Below, one piece after another: positions 16,338-25,297 of a DNA stretch of 64,000 nucleotides; position 1 is the stretch's first letter, and each line of letters opens with the position of its first letter. The notes beneath the pieces are model-generated. The model was given only the letters and a program-made list of their open reading frames with translations. It made no database searches and was not told the origin of the DNA. The stretch spans positions 2,637,001 through 2,701,000 of the forward strand of contig NZ_CP097253.1 in NCBI RefSeq assembly GCF_023380025.1, given 5' to 3'. The DNA is from Sphingomonas glaciei. GTDB lineage: Bacteria; Pseudomonadota; Alphaproteobacteria; Sphingomonadales; Sphingomonadaceae. The position numbers and the translations under genes are program-made.

Positions 16338-16780
16338 ACCTTCTTTGCTGAGAGCGCGGACCAGGCGCGCCAGGTGCCGATCGCATAAGTGAGCCCGAAC
16401 ACCAGGACAATCAGCGATGTCCAGAGCATGAAGGTCGAGGAGCGGCCGGGTTCGGTAAAGCGCTGGGGATCAACGATCATCAGTCCGCGCGCCAGGTAGA
16501 TCGCACTGATGATGATGAGCGCGGTTCGCATCAGCGGAAGGCGGCGGATCAACCCGGCACCCGCGAATGCATAAGCGCCCCAGATCGCGAGAATGACTGC
16601 GATGCCAGCAGTGATGTACGCAAGTGCCGGGTTGCCGCGTTCCAAGGCCCCTATCAACGGTTCGGGAGCCCCTACAGCGCGATACCATGCTGGTCCGCCC
16701 GCAATGCAAGCGAGATGAAGCAATGCTGCGGCAATGCTCAACGAACCGGCAATAAGCAGCCAATTGTTGCGGGAGATCAT
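16334..16780 (-). CDS. Small four-helix membrane protein between the CoA-transferase subunits
   Basis: 148 residues with four hydrophobic segments (about 8-26, 50-68, 80-98, 114-134), no signal for a known enzyme. The first loop has [12 protein letters not shown], and the pattern resembles small uncharacterised integral membrane proteins found in alphaproteobacteria. ATGA overlaps with both neighbours show that it is translated as part of the sco operon although it splits subunits that are normally adjacent. Function unknown; uptake of the ketoacid is conceivable but not shown. Confidence 0.8.
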   Translation of the reverse strand: MISRNNWLLIAGSLSIAAALLHLACIAGGPAWYRAVGAPEPLIGALERGNPALAYITAGIAVILAIWGAYAFAGAGLIRRLPLMRTALIIISAIYLARGLMIVDPQRFTEPGRSSTFMLWTSLIVLVFGLTYAIGTWRAWSALSAKKV

Positions 16781-17487
16781 GCCGGCTCACGCTGGCGGAC
16801 GGTGCGGAACTCGATCTTCTTGTCGTAGGGGGCGCCGAGGATCAGGCGCTTCACGTAGATGCCGGGGAGGTGGATGGTGTCGGGGTCGAGGCTGCCGACG
16901 GGCACGATCTCTTCCACTTCGGCGACGCAGACCTTGCCGCTGGTGGCGGCGGGCTGGTTGAAGTTGCGGGCGGTCTTGCGGAACACGAGGTTGCCGCTCT
17001 CGTCGGCCTTCCAGCCCTTGATAATGGCAAGGTCGGCGCGGATCCCGCGTTCGAGGATATAGTCCTCGCCGTCGAAGCTCTTCACTTCCTTGCCCTCGGC
17101 GACCTTCGTGCCTACGCCGGTTTTGGTGTAGAAGCCGGGGATGCCCGCGCCGCCGGCCCGCATCCGCTCGGCCAGCGTGCCCTGGGGGCAGAATTCCACC
17201 TCCAGCTCGCCTGCGAGATACTGGCGCTCGAACTCCTTGTTCTCGCCGACGTAGGAGCTGATCATCTTGGCGATCTGGCGGGTGCGCAGCAGCTTGCCGA
17301 GACCTTCGTTGTCGATCCCCGCATTGTTGGACGCGACCGTCAGGCCGGTCACGCCGCTGGCGACGATCGCGTCGATCAGCCGCTCGGGGATGCCGCACAG
17401 GCCGAAGCCGCCGGCAGCGATGGTGATGCCGTCGTGGAGCAGCCCGTCGAGGGCCGCTGCGGCGTCGGGATAGATCTTGTTGGCCAT
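16777..17487 (-). CDS. scoA: 3-oxoacid CoA-transferase subunit A
   Basis: 236 residues. The N-terminal signature [18 protein letters not shown] and the following [14 protein letters not shown] are the CoA-transferase family 1 alpha-subunit motifs; [15 protein letters not shown] and [12 protein letters not shown] support the 3-oxoacid type. First gene of a four-gene unit on the minus strand (scoA, membrane protein, scoB, lipoprotein). A 9-bp-arm palindrome lies 35 bp before the start codon and may be an operator. Confidence 0.94.
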   Translation of the reverse strand: MANKIYPDAAAALDGLLHDGITIAAGGFGLCGIPERLIDAIVASGVTGLTVASNNAGIDNEGLGKLLRTRQIAKMISSYVGENKEFERQYLAGELEVEFCPQGTLAERMRAGGAGIPGFYTKTGVGTKVAEGKEVKSFDGEDYILERGIRADLAIIKGWKADESGNLVFRKTARNFNQPAATSGKVCVAEVEEIVPVGSLDPDTIHLPGIYVKRLILGAPYDKKIEFRTVRQREPA

Positions 17488-17521
17488 GACCCCGTCTTAA
17501 TCAACACGGACCGCGAGCGGC

Positions 17522-17543
17522 AAGTTGAAAGAGTTTTCAACTT
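17522..17543 (-). promoter_or_regulatory. Palindromic operator-like site upstream of scoA
   Basis: AAGTTGAAA (17522-17530), a 4-bp centre GAGT, and TTTCAACTT (17535-17543) form a perfect inverted repeat, 35 bp upstream of the scoA start. This is the expected place and shape for a dimeric repressor or activator of a catabolic operon. No regulator gene is adjacent. The rest of the 441-bp gap up to 17928 shows nothing I can name. Confidence 0.45.
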
Positions 17544-17928
17544 TGGTGGCAGGGGAGCGCGGGTGTAGGGCGGGCATCGCTTCGAAGGAGGAGGGCATGC
17601 TTGCACTGCCGCGAGCAAAAACTGGCCAAGATTTCGGCCTGATATCGTTGCATGCCGGACGAATAGAGCATTTTCGGAGTGGCCGGTAACGGGCCGACAC
17701 TGACTGGCTCGCCCACTCTTAAGCTTCTGCGGCCATCTCTGATGAGGCGCGCCGTAGACCGGAGCGGACATGGATGGTGTAAACCCCGCTAACCTTGTTG
17801 TGTAACTGTTGTTATCAATCGCGCTTGACCCCCGCGCCGCTTGGCGTACCCTGTCAAATGGGGAGGGGCACTCGCACATTATGCCCCATCCGATTTGTTG
17901 TATCTGGATCGGTCAACAGGGGTCAATC

Positions 17929-19674
17929 ATGGCAAAGTTAGTAGCGTTCGATCAATTTGATATCAACACGGTCGATCTGAACTGGTATTTCGAGAATACC
18001 TATGATGCTTACCTTACCAAGAACGCGCAGGTCCAGGTCAACGGCGTAACGTACGCCGATGTCTATTATGTCAATGGCTACGACGGCTTCGACGATCTCG
18101 AACTCTATTTCCTTGGCAGCGGGATGACGGAAGATGCGCTTGGGCGCGTCGTTTCGGGTACTGTGAATTTCGTCGCCGAAGCCGAGTACGATAGTTCCGG
18201 CTTTCTCTGGTATGCCGAGGGCATATCCATCAGTGCCGTGTCACTGTACGATGCGGCTGCAACGCCTTCGAACGCCGATGAGTTCGCGCTGATCGTTTCT
18301 GCCTTGAGCGGTGACGATACGATCATTCTGTCCTCCTTTGCCGATCGCATGAGCGGCTTCGCCGGGAACGACACCATTACGGGCGGTCTTGGACGCGACA
18401 TACTCGAGGGTGGGTCCGGTAACGACACCTTCCGGGACACGAAGGCAGGGCTGAGCGGCGATGTCCTTCTCGACTTCACGTTCGGTGATCGAATCGTGAT
18501 CACCGATGCGACGCTGTCCTCATTCTCGTTCAATATCACTGGCTCGACGCTGAACTATACCGGCGGCTCCCTCACCTTCGGATCGGCACCCAGCGGCATC
18601 CTGTTGGCGAGCGCGGCTGCGGGCGGTGGGGTCCAACTCGTTCTCAGCAAGCAGTTCGCCAGTTCCGGGAATGTACTGGTCAGCAATTTCGCGGTGGGCG
18701 CGGGCGGTTGGTCAAGCCAGGATTCCTACCCGCGGCATGTCGCGGACGTGAACGGGGACGGCTACAGCGACATCGTCGGCTTTGGGCAGGCTGGCGTTGT
18801 CGCTTCCTTCGGCTCGGCCAATGGCAGTTTTTCCGCGGCCAGCCTGGTCTCCTCCGACTTCGGTCAGTCCGCGGGCTGGAGCAGCGACAACGCGTTCCAT
18901 CGTGAGCTTGCCGACGTGAACGGCGATCGCCGTGCCGACATCATAGGTTTCGGCACTGCCGGTACGCTCGTGTCGCTTGCTCGAGCAGACGGAACGTTCG
19001 CGGCACCCGTCGTCGGTGCTCAGAATTTCGGGACCGCGCAAGGCTGGACATCCCAGGAAAGCCACGCACGAGTGGTCGGCGACGTCAACGGCGACGGCAA
19101 GGCAGACCTGATCGGCTTCGGCTCGGCCGGCACCCTGGTGGCGCTCGGCAATGGCGACGGCACCTTCGGGGTCGCCGCCCTCGCCCTCGCCAATTTCGGG
19201 GTGCAGCAGGGCTGGACCAGCGACAACGCCTTCCATCGCGTCGTCGCGGACGTGAATGGCGACAAGAAGGACGACATCATCGGCTTCGGCGCTGCGGGCA
19301 CGTGGGTGGCGCTGTCGAAAGGCGATGGCACGTTCCAGGCTCCACAGCTTGCCTTGAGCAATTTCGGCAAGGACCAGGGATGGTCGACCCAGAACGGCTT
19401 TGCGCGTGATGTTGCCGACGTGAACGGCGATGGGCGTGCCGACATCGTGGGGTTCGGGATCGCGGGGACTTATGTTGCCTATGGCAGCGCCAGCGGTACG
19501 TTCACTTCCGCCACCCTCGATGTGGAGAACTTCGGCGGTAACCAGGGGTGGACCAGCGACAACATCTTCCACCGCGAACTGGCCGACATCAACAATGACG
19601 GACGGATCGATATCGTCGGCTTTGGTCAGGCTGGCGTGCTTGCTGGCCTGAACCAGGCGCATTGGATGTTCTGA
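17929..19674 (+). CDS. FG-GAP/VCBS repeat protein with central RTX-type calcium-binding motif
   Basis: 581 residues, no Sec signal peptide. Residues 1-130 form a unique N-terminal domain (VQVNGVTYADVYYVNGYDGF). At about 142-165 there is an RTX-like stretch (GFAGNDTITGGLGRDILEG followed by GSGNDTF), then DFTFGDRI. From about 270 to the end come six repeats of 56 residues, each with DVNGDGxxDIxGFGxAGT and ending FGxxQGWTSDNxFHR. DxNxDG loops bind calcium in FG-GAP propellers. RTX motifs suggest type I secretion, though no secretion genes are adjacent and the C-terminus is truncated within repeat six. An upstream TTG would add 40 codons without merit; the chosen ATG follows CAGGGG. Likely a surface or extracellular adhesin-like protein. 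Confidence 0.85.
   Translation: MAKLVAFDQFDINTVDLNWYFENTYDAYLTKNAQVQVNGVTYADVYYVNGYDGFDDLELYFLGSGMTEDALGRVVSGTVNFVAEAEYDSSGFLWYAEGISISAVSLYDAAATPSNADEFALIVSALSGDDTIILSSFADRMSGFAGNDTITGGLGRDILEGGSGNDTFRDTKAGLSGDVLLDFTFGDRIVITDATLSSFSFNITGSTLNYTGGSLTFGSAPSGILLASAAAGGGVQLVLSKQFASSGNVLVSNFAVGAGGWSSQDSYPRHVADVNGDGYSDIVGFGQAGVVASFGSANGSFSAASLVSSDFGQSAGWSSDNAFHRELADVNGDRRADIIGFGTAGTLVSLARADGTFAAPVVGAQNFGTAQGWTSQESHARVVGDVNGDGKADLIGFGSAGTLVALGNGDGTFGVAALALANFGVQQGWTSDNAFHRVVADVNGDKKDDIIGFGAAGTWVALSKGDGTFQAPQLALSNFGKDQGWSTQNGFARDVADVNGDGRADIVGFGIAGTYVAYGSASGTFTSATLDVENFGGNQGWTSDNIFHRELADINNDGRIDIVGFGQAGVLAGLNQAHWMF
18736..19674 (+). repeat. Five and a half tandem 168-bp coding repeats
   Basis: Units start at 18736, 18904, 19072, 19240, 19408 and 19576, each exactly 168 bp (56 codons), the last incomplete (33 codons). 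Spacing has no indel. Alternate units are more alike at their ends (SDNAFHR versus SQESHAR/TQNGFAR), suggesting a two-unit ancestral duplication. Confidence 0.9.
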
Positions 19675-19806
19675 ACCGAACCGACGGCGTTTGCGGAGAA
19701 GCGTCTCGCTTTTGCAAAGGCGCTGCAAACGAGGACGGGGGGCGGCCTGGGATCATGGCCGCTCCCCATCTTCCGGGCGACCGCTAAGGGCCGATAGCGA
19801 ACGGCG

Positions 19807-20445
19807 TCAGGCGAACTGATCGATCTTGAGGCCTTCGTGGGCGATGGCACGGACCACGGCGGGACGCTCGACCACGCGAGACACGAGGCCGGTCCAGCGC
19901 GGGTAGAGCGTCAGGTCGAACTTGGCGGCGCGGGCCCAACGGTAGAACACCGCGGCATAGCTGTCGGCGGCAGTGTAATCGTCGCCGGCCAGCCAGCCCT
20001 CGCCGCACAGGTCGTCAAGCTCGACGAAATGGCTGGTCAGCGCGGCATGGGCGCCTTCCTTGATTCCGGGGTGGAGGGTTTCGTCCGGGGTGAAGCGGGC
20101 CGGGCGGAACAGGGCGGCAAAGGCGGTGGCGTGGACGGTTCCGCTCAGCCAGCTCAGCATCTGCATCGTCTGGGCGGTGCGATAGGCGTCACCGCGCGGG
20201 ACCGAGCCGGGTGCGCCGAAGCGGTCGGCGAGATAGCCGAGGATCGCGAGATTCTCGGTGATGGTGCCTTCGTCGGTGACCAGGGCGGGGACGCGGCCAT
20301 GCGGATTGACCGCGAGATATTCAGGGGTGCGCTGCTCGCCCGCGGCAAAGTCGATCCGCACCGCTTCATGCTCGGCATCGGCTTCGTGAAGCGCGATGTG
20401 GGTGACGAGGCTGCAGGCGCCGGGCGAGTAAAAGAGTTTGAGCAT
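19807..20445 (-). CDS. Glutathione S-transferase family protein (beta-like)
   Basis: 212 residues. N-terminal thioredoxin fold with MLKLFYSPGACSLVTHIALH, the SPGACS motif of bacterial beta-class GSTs where Cys/Ser near residue 10 contacts glutathione; NPHGRVPALVTDEG has the cis-proline, and TITENLAILGYLAD the gamma-glutamyl binding residues. C-terminal all-helical domain ends in GLKIDQFA. Conjugation or glutathione-dependent reduction in the cytosol; substrate unknown. Monocistronic, upstream of and codirectional with the SCP2 gene's 3' side. Confidence 0.9.
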   Translation of the reverse strand: MLKLFYSPGACSLVTHIALHEADAEHEAVRIDFAAGEQRTPEYLAVNPHGRVPALVTDEGTITENLAILGYLADRFGAPGSVPRGDAYRTAQTMQMLSWLSGTVHATAFAALFRPARFTPDETLHPGIKEGAHAALTSHFVELDDLCGEGWLAGDDYTAADSYAAVFYRWARAAKFDLTLYPRWTGLVSRVVERPAVVRAIAHEGLKIDQFA

Positions 20446-20528
20446 GGTTTCTCCGTCGCCCCGGCGGAAACCGGAGCCTCAGGCAGCAAACGCGCTCGCC
20501 GCTGCCTGAGGCTCAACCTTATTTTGCG

Positions 20529-20828
20529 TTAGCGCAGCTTGGCGAGGACGCCCTGGAGCTGCATCGCGTTCGACATGTCGCCCTCGACCTTGAGCTTGCC
20601 AGTCATGAACGCAGTCATTCCGTCGAGCTGGCCGGCGGCCATCGATTCCCAGTCGGCCCAGCTGACCTTGAGCGTGGTGTCGGCCGGCGTTTCCGCGTCC
20701 TCGGTGACCTGGTTGGCCTGGCCGTCGAGCAGGATCGCGCCCTCGTCGCCAAAGTGCAGGCGTACCTTCTTGCCCGGGACGAACGCCTGAGCGTCCTGCA
20801 TCTTGGTCACCAATTCCTGCTTGGTCAT
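20529..20828 (-). CDS. SCP2 sterol-binding domain protein
   Basis: 99 residues covering a single SCP2 domain: KVRLHFGDEGAILLDGQ, DTTLKVSWADWESMAAGQLD and the C-terminal DGMTAFMTGKLKVEGDMSNA, where the TGKLKVEGD motif is the family hallmark. Bacterial stand-alone SCP2 proteins bind hydrophobic ligands such as acyl chains or sterols. 71 bp downstream of pgsA on the same strand, so possibly cotranscribed. Confidence 0.92.
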   Translation of the reverse strand: MTKQELVTKMQDAQAFVPGKKVRLHFGDEGAILLDGQANQVTEDAETPADTTLKVSWADWESMAAGQLDGMTAFMTGKLKVEGDMSNAMQLQGVLAKLR

Positions 20829-20899
20829 TCGTCAATCCTCCTGACAAAATTGTAGGTAAGCTGGTAGCGGGCGGCCTTTTGCCGGGCAATCCCCCCACC

Positions 20900-21466
20900 T
20901 CAATCCATGTGCTTGAGGCCGATCCTGAGATAGTCCCAGCCGGTGATCCCGGTCAGGATCGCGGCCGCCCATAGGCTGACCAAGCCGGTGGCATGGACCC
21001 ACCACACATCGGGGGTCGCACCGGCCAGGATCAGCGCCCCGAGCGCGACCAATTGCAGGGTGGTCTTCCATTTGGCGAGCTTGCTGACCGGCATCGAGAC
21101 GTGCAGCGGGGCGAGGAACTCGCGCAGGCCCGAGACGATGATCTCGCGCAGGAGGATGATCCCGGCGGGCAGCAGGTGGATGCCGTGGATGATCGGCTGC
21201 GCGTCAGGCTGCCGGCTGGAGATCAGCATCAGGATCACCGCGGCGACCATGATCTTGTCGGCGATCGGATCGAGGAACTGCCCCAGCCGGCTGATCTGCC
21301 CGTGCGCGCGAGCCAGATAGCCGTCGAAATAATCGGTGATCCCGACCAGGCAGTAGAGGATGAAAGTGACCAGATAGTCGATCGGCTGCGGCGTCCACAG
21401 CAGGAACACCAGGATCGGCACCGCGAATATGCGGGACAGGGTCAGGAGGTTAGGCAGCGAGAGCAT
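20900..21466 (-). CDS. pgsA: CDP-diacylglycerol-glycerol-3-phosphate 3-phosphatidyltransferase
   Basis: 188 residues, integral inner-membrane enzyme making phosphatidylglycerol phosphate, the committed step to phosphatidylglycerol and cardiolipin. The CDP-alcohol phosphotransferase motif D-G-x2-A-R-x8-G-x3-D-x3-D is present as DGYLARAHGQISRLGQFLDP followed by IAD. The N-terminus MLSLPNLLTLSRIFAVP is the standard PgsA start; the frame is open 71 codons further but that stretch lacks coding character. Five or six hydrophobic segments. Confidence 0.95.
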   Translation of the reverse strand: MLSLPNLLTLSRIFAVPILVFLLWTPQPIDYLVTFILYCLVGITDYFDGYLARAHGQISRLGQFLDPIADKIMVAAVILMLISSRQPDAQPIIHGIHLLPAGIILLREIIVSGLREFLAPLHVSMPVSKLAKWKTTLQLVALGALILAGATPDVWWVHATGLVSLWAAAILTGITGWDYLRIGLKHMD

Positions 21467-21581
21467 CGTTCGGGCCCGTCTTAGGACAAGCATCGCCGAA
21501 CGCCAAAGGGGCTTGTTGGCGCTGGCCGCAACCACCGCTAAGCCACTGGCGAACCTGCACACTGCGTAAGGCGTCTCAAGC

Positions 21582-22922
21582 TTGATCCAGAATGTTTCGC
21601 ACCTGTTGAGGACAAGGCGTTTCGTCCCCTTGTTCGTCACGCAGTTCCTTGGCGCCTTCAACGACAACCTGTTTCGCACCGCGATGGTGATGCTGGTGAT
21701 CTACGGCATCTACCGGTCCGAAGCGCAGGAAGCGGCCTTTTCGGCGCTGGCGGGCGGGCTGTTCATCCTGCCCTTCTTCCTGCTGTCGGCGCTGTCGGGG
21801 CAACTGGCCGATGCGATCGACAAGACCCGCATCATCCGCGCGGTGAAGACCGCCGAGATCGGGATCATGGTGTTCGGCGCGGCGGGGCTGCTGCTGCTCA
21901 ATGTGCCGCTGATGCTGGTCGCGCTAACCGCAATGGGCATCCATTCGACCTTCTTCGGACCGATCAAATACGCCATCCTTCCGCAGCACTTGGAAAATGA
22001 CGAGGTTCTAGGGGGGACCGGGCTGGTCGAGGCGGGGACCTACATCGCCATCCTCGGCGGGACGATCCTTGGCGGACTGCTGGTCGTGCAGGACCCGGAT
22101 GGCCGCTATCATGCCGAATATGCGGCGGCGGCGGTGCTGCTGGTCGCGGTGGCGGGCCGGATCGCGGGGCAGTTCGTGCCGCCGGCGCCGCCTTCGACCG
22201 AAGATAGCGGGACGCTCAACGATCCCGACCTACCGCGCCCGGGGCTCGACTGGCACATCCTGCGCGCGTCGATCCGGCTGGTGAAGGCGACCATGCACGT
22301 GCCGCGGCTGTTCGTGGCGATCATGGCGATCAGCTTCTTCTGGGCGATGGGGGCGGTGCTGGCCGCGCAATTCCCGCCGCTGGTCAAGAACGTCTTCGGC
22401 GGCGACCAGAGCGTCGCGACATTGTTCCTGGCGATCTTCTCGGTCGGGGTGGCAACCGGATCGCTGATCATCAACCGTCTTCTGAACGGCAAGGTGTCGG
22501 CCCGCTTCGCCCCGATCTCCGCGCTGCTGATGGGGCTGTGCGTGCTTGCGCTCTATCTGCTCAGCCGGACCTGGACGCCATTCCCCGATCTGGTGGGGAT
22601 CAAGGCGTTCCTGGCCGAGCCGTCGGGCTGGCCGGTGGTCGCCAGCCTGTTCGGGGTGGCGACCTTCGGGGGCATGTTCGTGGTGCCGCTCTACGCCTTC
22701 CTGACCACCAGCGTGCCCAAATCGGAGACCGCGCGAACGGTGGCCGCCAACAATATCGTCAATTCGGGTGCGATGGTCGGGGCGACGGTGTTGCTGTTCG
22801 GAATGGTCCAGCTGGGCGTGTCGGTGCAGGAAACCCTGCTGCTGGTCGCGGCCGGGACGCTGGTGTCGGCGTGGCTGGGCCGCAAGCTGCACCAGGCCTG
22901 CGTCGCAGCGGGTTACCCCTGA
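21582..22922 (+). CDS. MFS transporter related to LplT
   Basis: 446 residues, about 12 transmembrane segments. The N-terminus RRFVPLFVTQFLGAFNDNLF is characteristic of the LplT/Aas-type lysophospholipid flippases, which return lysophospholipids to the inner leaflet for re-acylation. GPIKYAILPQHL and GGTGLVEAGTYIAILGGTIL are further blocks of that group. In many bacteria the domain is fused to an acyltransferase and acyl-ACP synthetase; here it stands alone, so the acyltransferase must be elsewhere or the substrate is different. The only plausible start is a TTG; the next ATG falls inside the first membrane helix. Divergent from pgsA, which fits a phospholipid theme. Confidence 0.85.
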   Translation: MIQNVSHLLRTRRFVPLFVTQFLGAFNDNLFRTAMVMLVIYGIYRSEAQEAAFSALAGGLFILPFFLLSALSGQLADAIDKTRIIRAVKTAEIGIMVFGAAGLLLLNVPLMLVALTAMGIHSTFFGPIKYAILPQHLENDEVLGGTGLVEAGTYIAILGGTILGGLLVVQDPDGRYHAEYAAAAVLLVAVAGRIAGQFVPPAPPSTEDSGTLNDPDLPRPGLDWHILRASIRLVKATMHVPRLFVAIMAISFFWAMGAVLAAQFPPLVKNVFGGDQSVATLFLAIFSVGVATGSLIINRLLNGKVSARFAPISALLMGLCVLALYLLSRTWTPFPDLVGIKAFLAEPSGWPVVASLFGVATFGGMFVVPLYAFLTTSVPKSETARTVAANNIVNSGAMVGATVLLFGMVQLGVSVQETLLLVAAGTLVSAWLGRKLHQACVAAGYP

Positions 22923-22926
22923 AGGG

Positions 22927-23121
22927 TCAGGCGATGAACAGGCTGATGGCGAGGAAGCCCGCGGCATAGGCGGTGACGAACAGCCGGGCGTCGGGACTGA
23001 GCCCTTCGGGCATCTGCCGCGCCAGTGACTGGAGCCAGCGGCGACCGACGCCGAAACTCAGCGGATGCGGACCGCCGAGGCGGACGGAATAGGGCAGGGC
23101 GACGGCCCGGACGCGACGCAT
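22927..23121 (-). CDS. Small hypothetical protein with C-terminal membrane helix
   Basis: 64 residues. A basic N-terminal half (MRRVRAVALPYSVRLGGPHP, then LSFGVGRRW) is followed by ARLFVTAYAAGFLAISLFIA, a single hydrophobic helix. The codon pattern and lack of a better frame suggest a real gene, a type of short membrane protein seen in sphingomonads. It is convergent with the MFS gene with only 4 bp between the stops. No function can be given. Confidence 0.6.
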   Translation of the reverse strand: MRRVRAVALPYSVRLGGPHPLSFGVGRRWLQSLARQMPEGLSPDARLFVTAYAAGFLAISLFIA

Positions 23122-23230
23122 GGCAACACCTTAACGTGGTTTTTACCATGCTGAAACGGGGCGCGCGGGAATTACGTTTCCGCCTTCTTCCGCTGTGTTC
23201 AGTTGTGGGACTACGGGCCCCGGGATGGCT

Positions 23231-24850
23231 TCAGCCAGCGTGGCGAAGCAGCGTGTCGCCCTCGACCGAGCGGCGACGCAACAGGTCGGCCACCCCGTCG
23301 GAGTTCATCGGCTTGCCGACGAACCAGCCCTGGCCGGTGTGGGCGCCGAGCGCCGCGGCCTTTTCGTAGGTGATGGCGTCTTCGAGGCCCTCGGCCGTGA
23401 CGGGGATTCCGAGCGCCTGGGCAAGGGTGGTCACGGCCTTGATGATGGCGGCGCTTTCGCGGTCGACATGGACGGTCGCCATGAAGCTGCGATCGATCTT
23501 GATCATGTCCAGCGGCAGCATTCGCAGATGCGACAGGCTGGAGAAGCCGGTGCCGAAATCGTCCAGCGCCAGGCGGACGCCCTGGTTCTTGAGGCTGACC
23601 ACCAGATTGCGGGCAAGGTCGATGTCGGCGAACAGCGAGCTTTCGGTCAGTTCGACAATCAGCCGGTCGGCAGGAAAGCCATGTTCGGTGATCAGCCGCA
23701 CCAGCCGCTGCGCCAGCCACAGGTCGGACATCTGCGCCGGCGAGATGTTGATCGACAGGCTGAAATCGCCTTCCCACTGCTTGGCCGCGTCGAGCGCCTG
23801 GTCGACCACCAGCTCGCTCAGGGGACCGATCAGACCGATCTCCTCGGATACCGGGATGAACAGTTCGGGGCTGAGCAGCCCGCGATTGGGATGCTGCCAG
23901 CGGGCCAGCACTTCGAAGCCGGTAAGGGCGCCGGTGACGAGATCGACCTGCGGTTCGAAATAGGGAATGAATTGGCGATGCTCGATGGCGACCCGGATCG
24001 CCTGTTCCAGCTCGCCGCGCTCGATCAGTGCTTTTTCCATGCCGCTGTCGAACCAGGTTGGCCGGGCGGCGCGGGCGCTGCGCGCGTCGTCGAGCGCGAT
24101 GTCGGCCCGACGCAGGATGTCGGCCGCGCGGCAGGCGGTACCGGGAGGGGCGCTGGCGATGCCCGAAATGGCGCCGACCTGCACATAGGTGCCGGCGATG
24201 TCATAGGTCCGGCTGACGTCGCGCAGGAGGGCTTCCGCCAGCCGCTCGGCGGAGGCAAGATCACTCTTGTCGACCGCCAGCGCGATTCCGAATTCGTCGC
24301 CCGACAGCCGTGCGACCACCGCATTGGCGGGAACATGCTCGCACATCGCCTCGCCGATCCGCTTCAGCAGCGCGTCACCCATCTCGTAGCCGAAGCGATC
24401 GTTGATCCGCTTGAACCGCTGCATCTGGAGCGAGATGATGACGAGGCAATGGTCCGCGTCGATCGACGACTTGCACAGCTTGTCGACGCCCTCGGCAAAG
24501 CCCTTGCGGTTGGCGAGCCCGGTGATGCTGTCGGTGGCTTCCTGCAGCGCGGCGCGGCGTTCGCCTTCGGCGCGCAGCGCGGCTTCCTGCTGAAGGTCTG
24601 CATAGCGACGATAGCCGAACAGGATCAGAGCGACGTTCAGGACCAGCGCGGCAGCGGCGACCTGGACGCTGGGATCGAGGCCACTGGCCTTTTCGCTGGC
24701 AACGAGTTGCAGCAGGCTGCTGCCGTTCCAGATGAAGGCGGCCATCGCGCACAGCAGCAACAGGATGACCGGCCATTCGGCCCTGGCGGGCCAACGACTA
24801 CGAGTAGGCAAGGATACTGACGACGCAACGAGCATCGGCAACTGTTGCAC
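23231..24850 (-). CDS. GGDEF-EAL cyclic-di-GMP signalling protein
   Basis: 539 residues. Two hydrophobic segments (about 26-44 and 63-79) enclose a short periplasmic loop, then a GGDEF domain whose active motif is SGDEF (183-187) and an EAL domain with EVL in place of EAL (FEVLARWQHP), plus NIS, VELTESSLF, DDFGTGFSS, MIKIDRSF, AEGLED and GQGWFVG. The metal and general-base residues of the phosphodiesterase site are all present, so c-di-GMP hydrolysis is likely; SGDEF is compatible with some cyclase activity but could be regulatory. No classical sensor domain. Function: adjusts c-di-GMP, and so motility or biofilm. Confidence 0.93.
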   Translation of the reverse strand: MQQLPMLVASSVSLPTRSRWPARAEWPVILLLLCAMAAFIWNGSSLLQLVASEKASGLDPSVQVAAAALVLNVALILFGYRRYADLQQEAALRAEGERRAALQEATDSITGLANRKGFAEGVDKLCKSSIDADHCLVIISLQMQRFKRINDRFGYEMGDALLKRIGEAMCEHVPANAVVARLSGDEFGIALAVDKSDLASAERLAEALLRDVSRTYDIAGTYVQVGAISGIASAPPGTACRAADILRRADIALDDARSARAARPTWFDSGMEKALIERGELEQAIRVAIEHRQFIPYFEPQVDLVTGALTGFEVLARWQHPNRGLLSPELFIPVSEEIGLIGPLSELVVDQALDAAKQWEGDFSLSINISPAQMSDLWLAQRLVRLITEHGFPADRLIVELTESSLFADIDLARNLVVSLKNQGVRLALDDFGTGFSSLSHLRMLPLDMIKIDRSFMATVHVDRESAAIIKAVTTLAQALGIPVTAEGLEDAITYEKAAALGAHTGQGWFVGKPMNSDGVADLLRRRSVEGDTLLRHAG

Positions 24851-24909
24851 GATGACCCGTTAATGTTTCACTCCGAATCGGTTATATCTCTGCAACCGAT
24901 TGGTTCTCC

Positions 24910-24995
24910 TGGTGCGGACGGCGGGACTTGAACCCGCACTTCGTTACCGAAAGCCGATTTTAAGTCGGCAGCGTCTACCATTCCGCCACGTCCGC
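24910..24995 (-). tRNA. tRNA-Leu(TAA)
   Basis: Read on the minus strand it starts GCGGACGTGGCGGAATGG and ends with a CCA-encoded 3' end pairing to the 5' GCGGACG. The anticodon stem GCCGA/TCGGC encloses CTTAAAA, so the anticodon is TAA. A variable arm (TTTCGGTAACGAAG) of class II type and the T-loop GTTCAAGTC are present. 86 nt. Confidence 0.97.
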
Positions 24996-25129
24996 ATGGG
25001 GTGGGTCCGGCTTGCCCCGACGGCCGCGCACCGGTCAAGGAAACCGGGCGCAAATAAAATAACGCACCCGTCATGGACCCGCTTTGCCGCTGTCGCGTTC
25101 GTTCAGCCGCAAGACAAGGAGCACAAGCC

Positions 25130-25255
25130 ATGATTCGCAAGGTAATGACCCTCGCCCTGATCGCCGGTTCGATGAGCATTGCGGCCTGCAACACCGTTCG
25201 TGGTGCTGCTGCCGACGTGAATTCGGCCGCCAACGCGGTCGACAACAACCTTTGA
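25130..25255 (+). CDS. Entericidin-like small lipoprotein 1
   Basis: 41 residues: MIRKVMTLALIAGSMSIAAC is a lipoprotein signal with the modified Cys in IAACNTVRG; the mature part GAAADVNSAANAVDNNL is amphipathic. ACNTVRGAG-type N-termini are the hallmark of entericidin A/B family lipoproteins, implicated in envelope stress and programmed lysis in enterobacteria. A start upstream in frame gives a non-signal extension and is rejected. AAGGAG precedes the start closely. Confidence 0.82.
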   Translation: MIRKVMTLALIAGSMSIAACNTVRGAAADVNSAANAVDNNL

Positions 25256-25297
25256 TCCGGGGCATGGGTCATTCCGCTATCATTACGGAGGTGACCC

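Noticed and set aside
23195..24820. 541-codon plus-strand frame antisense to the GGDEF-EAL gene
   Set aside because: Shadow frame; the minus strand encodes all catalytic motifs.
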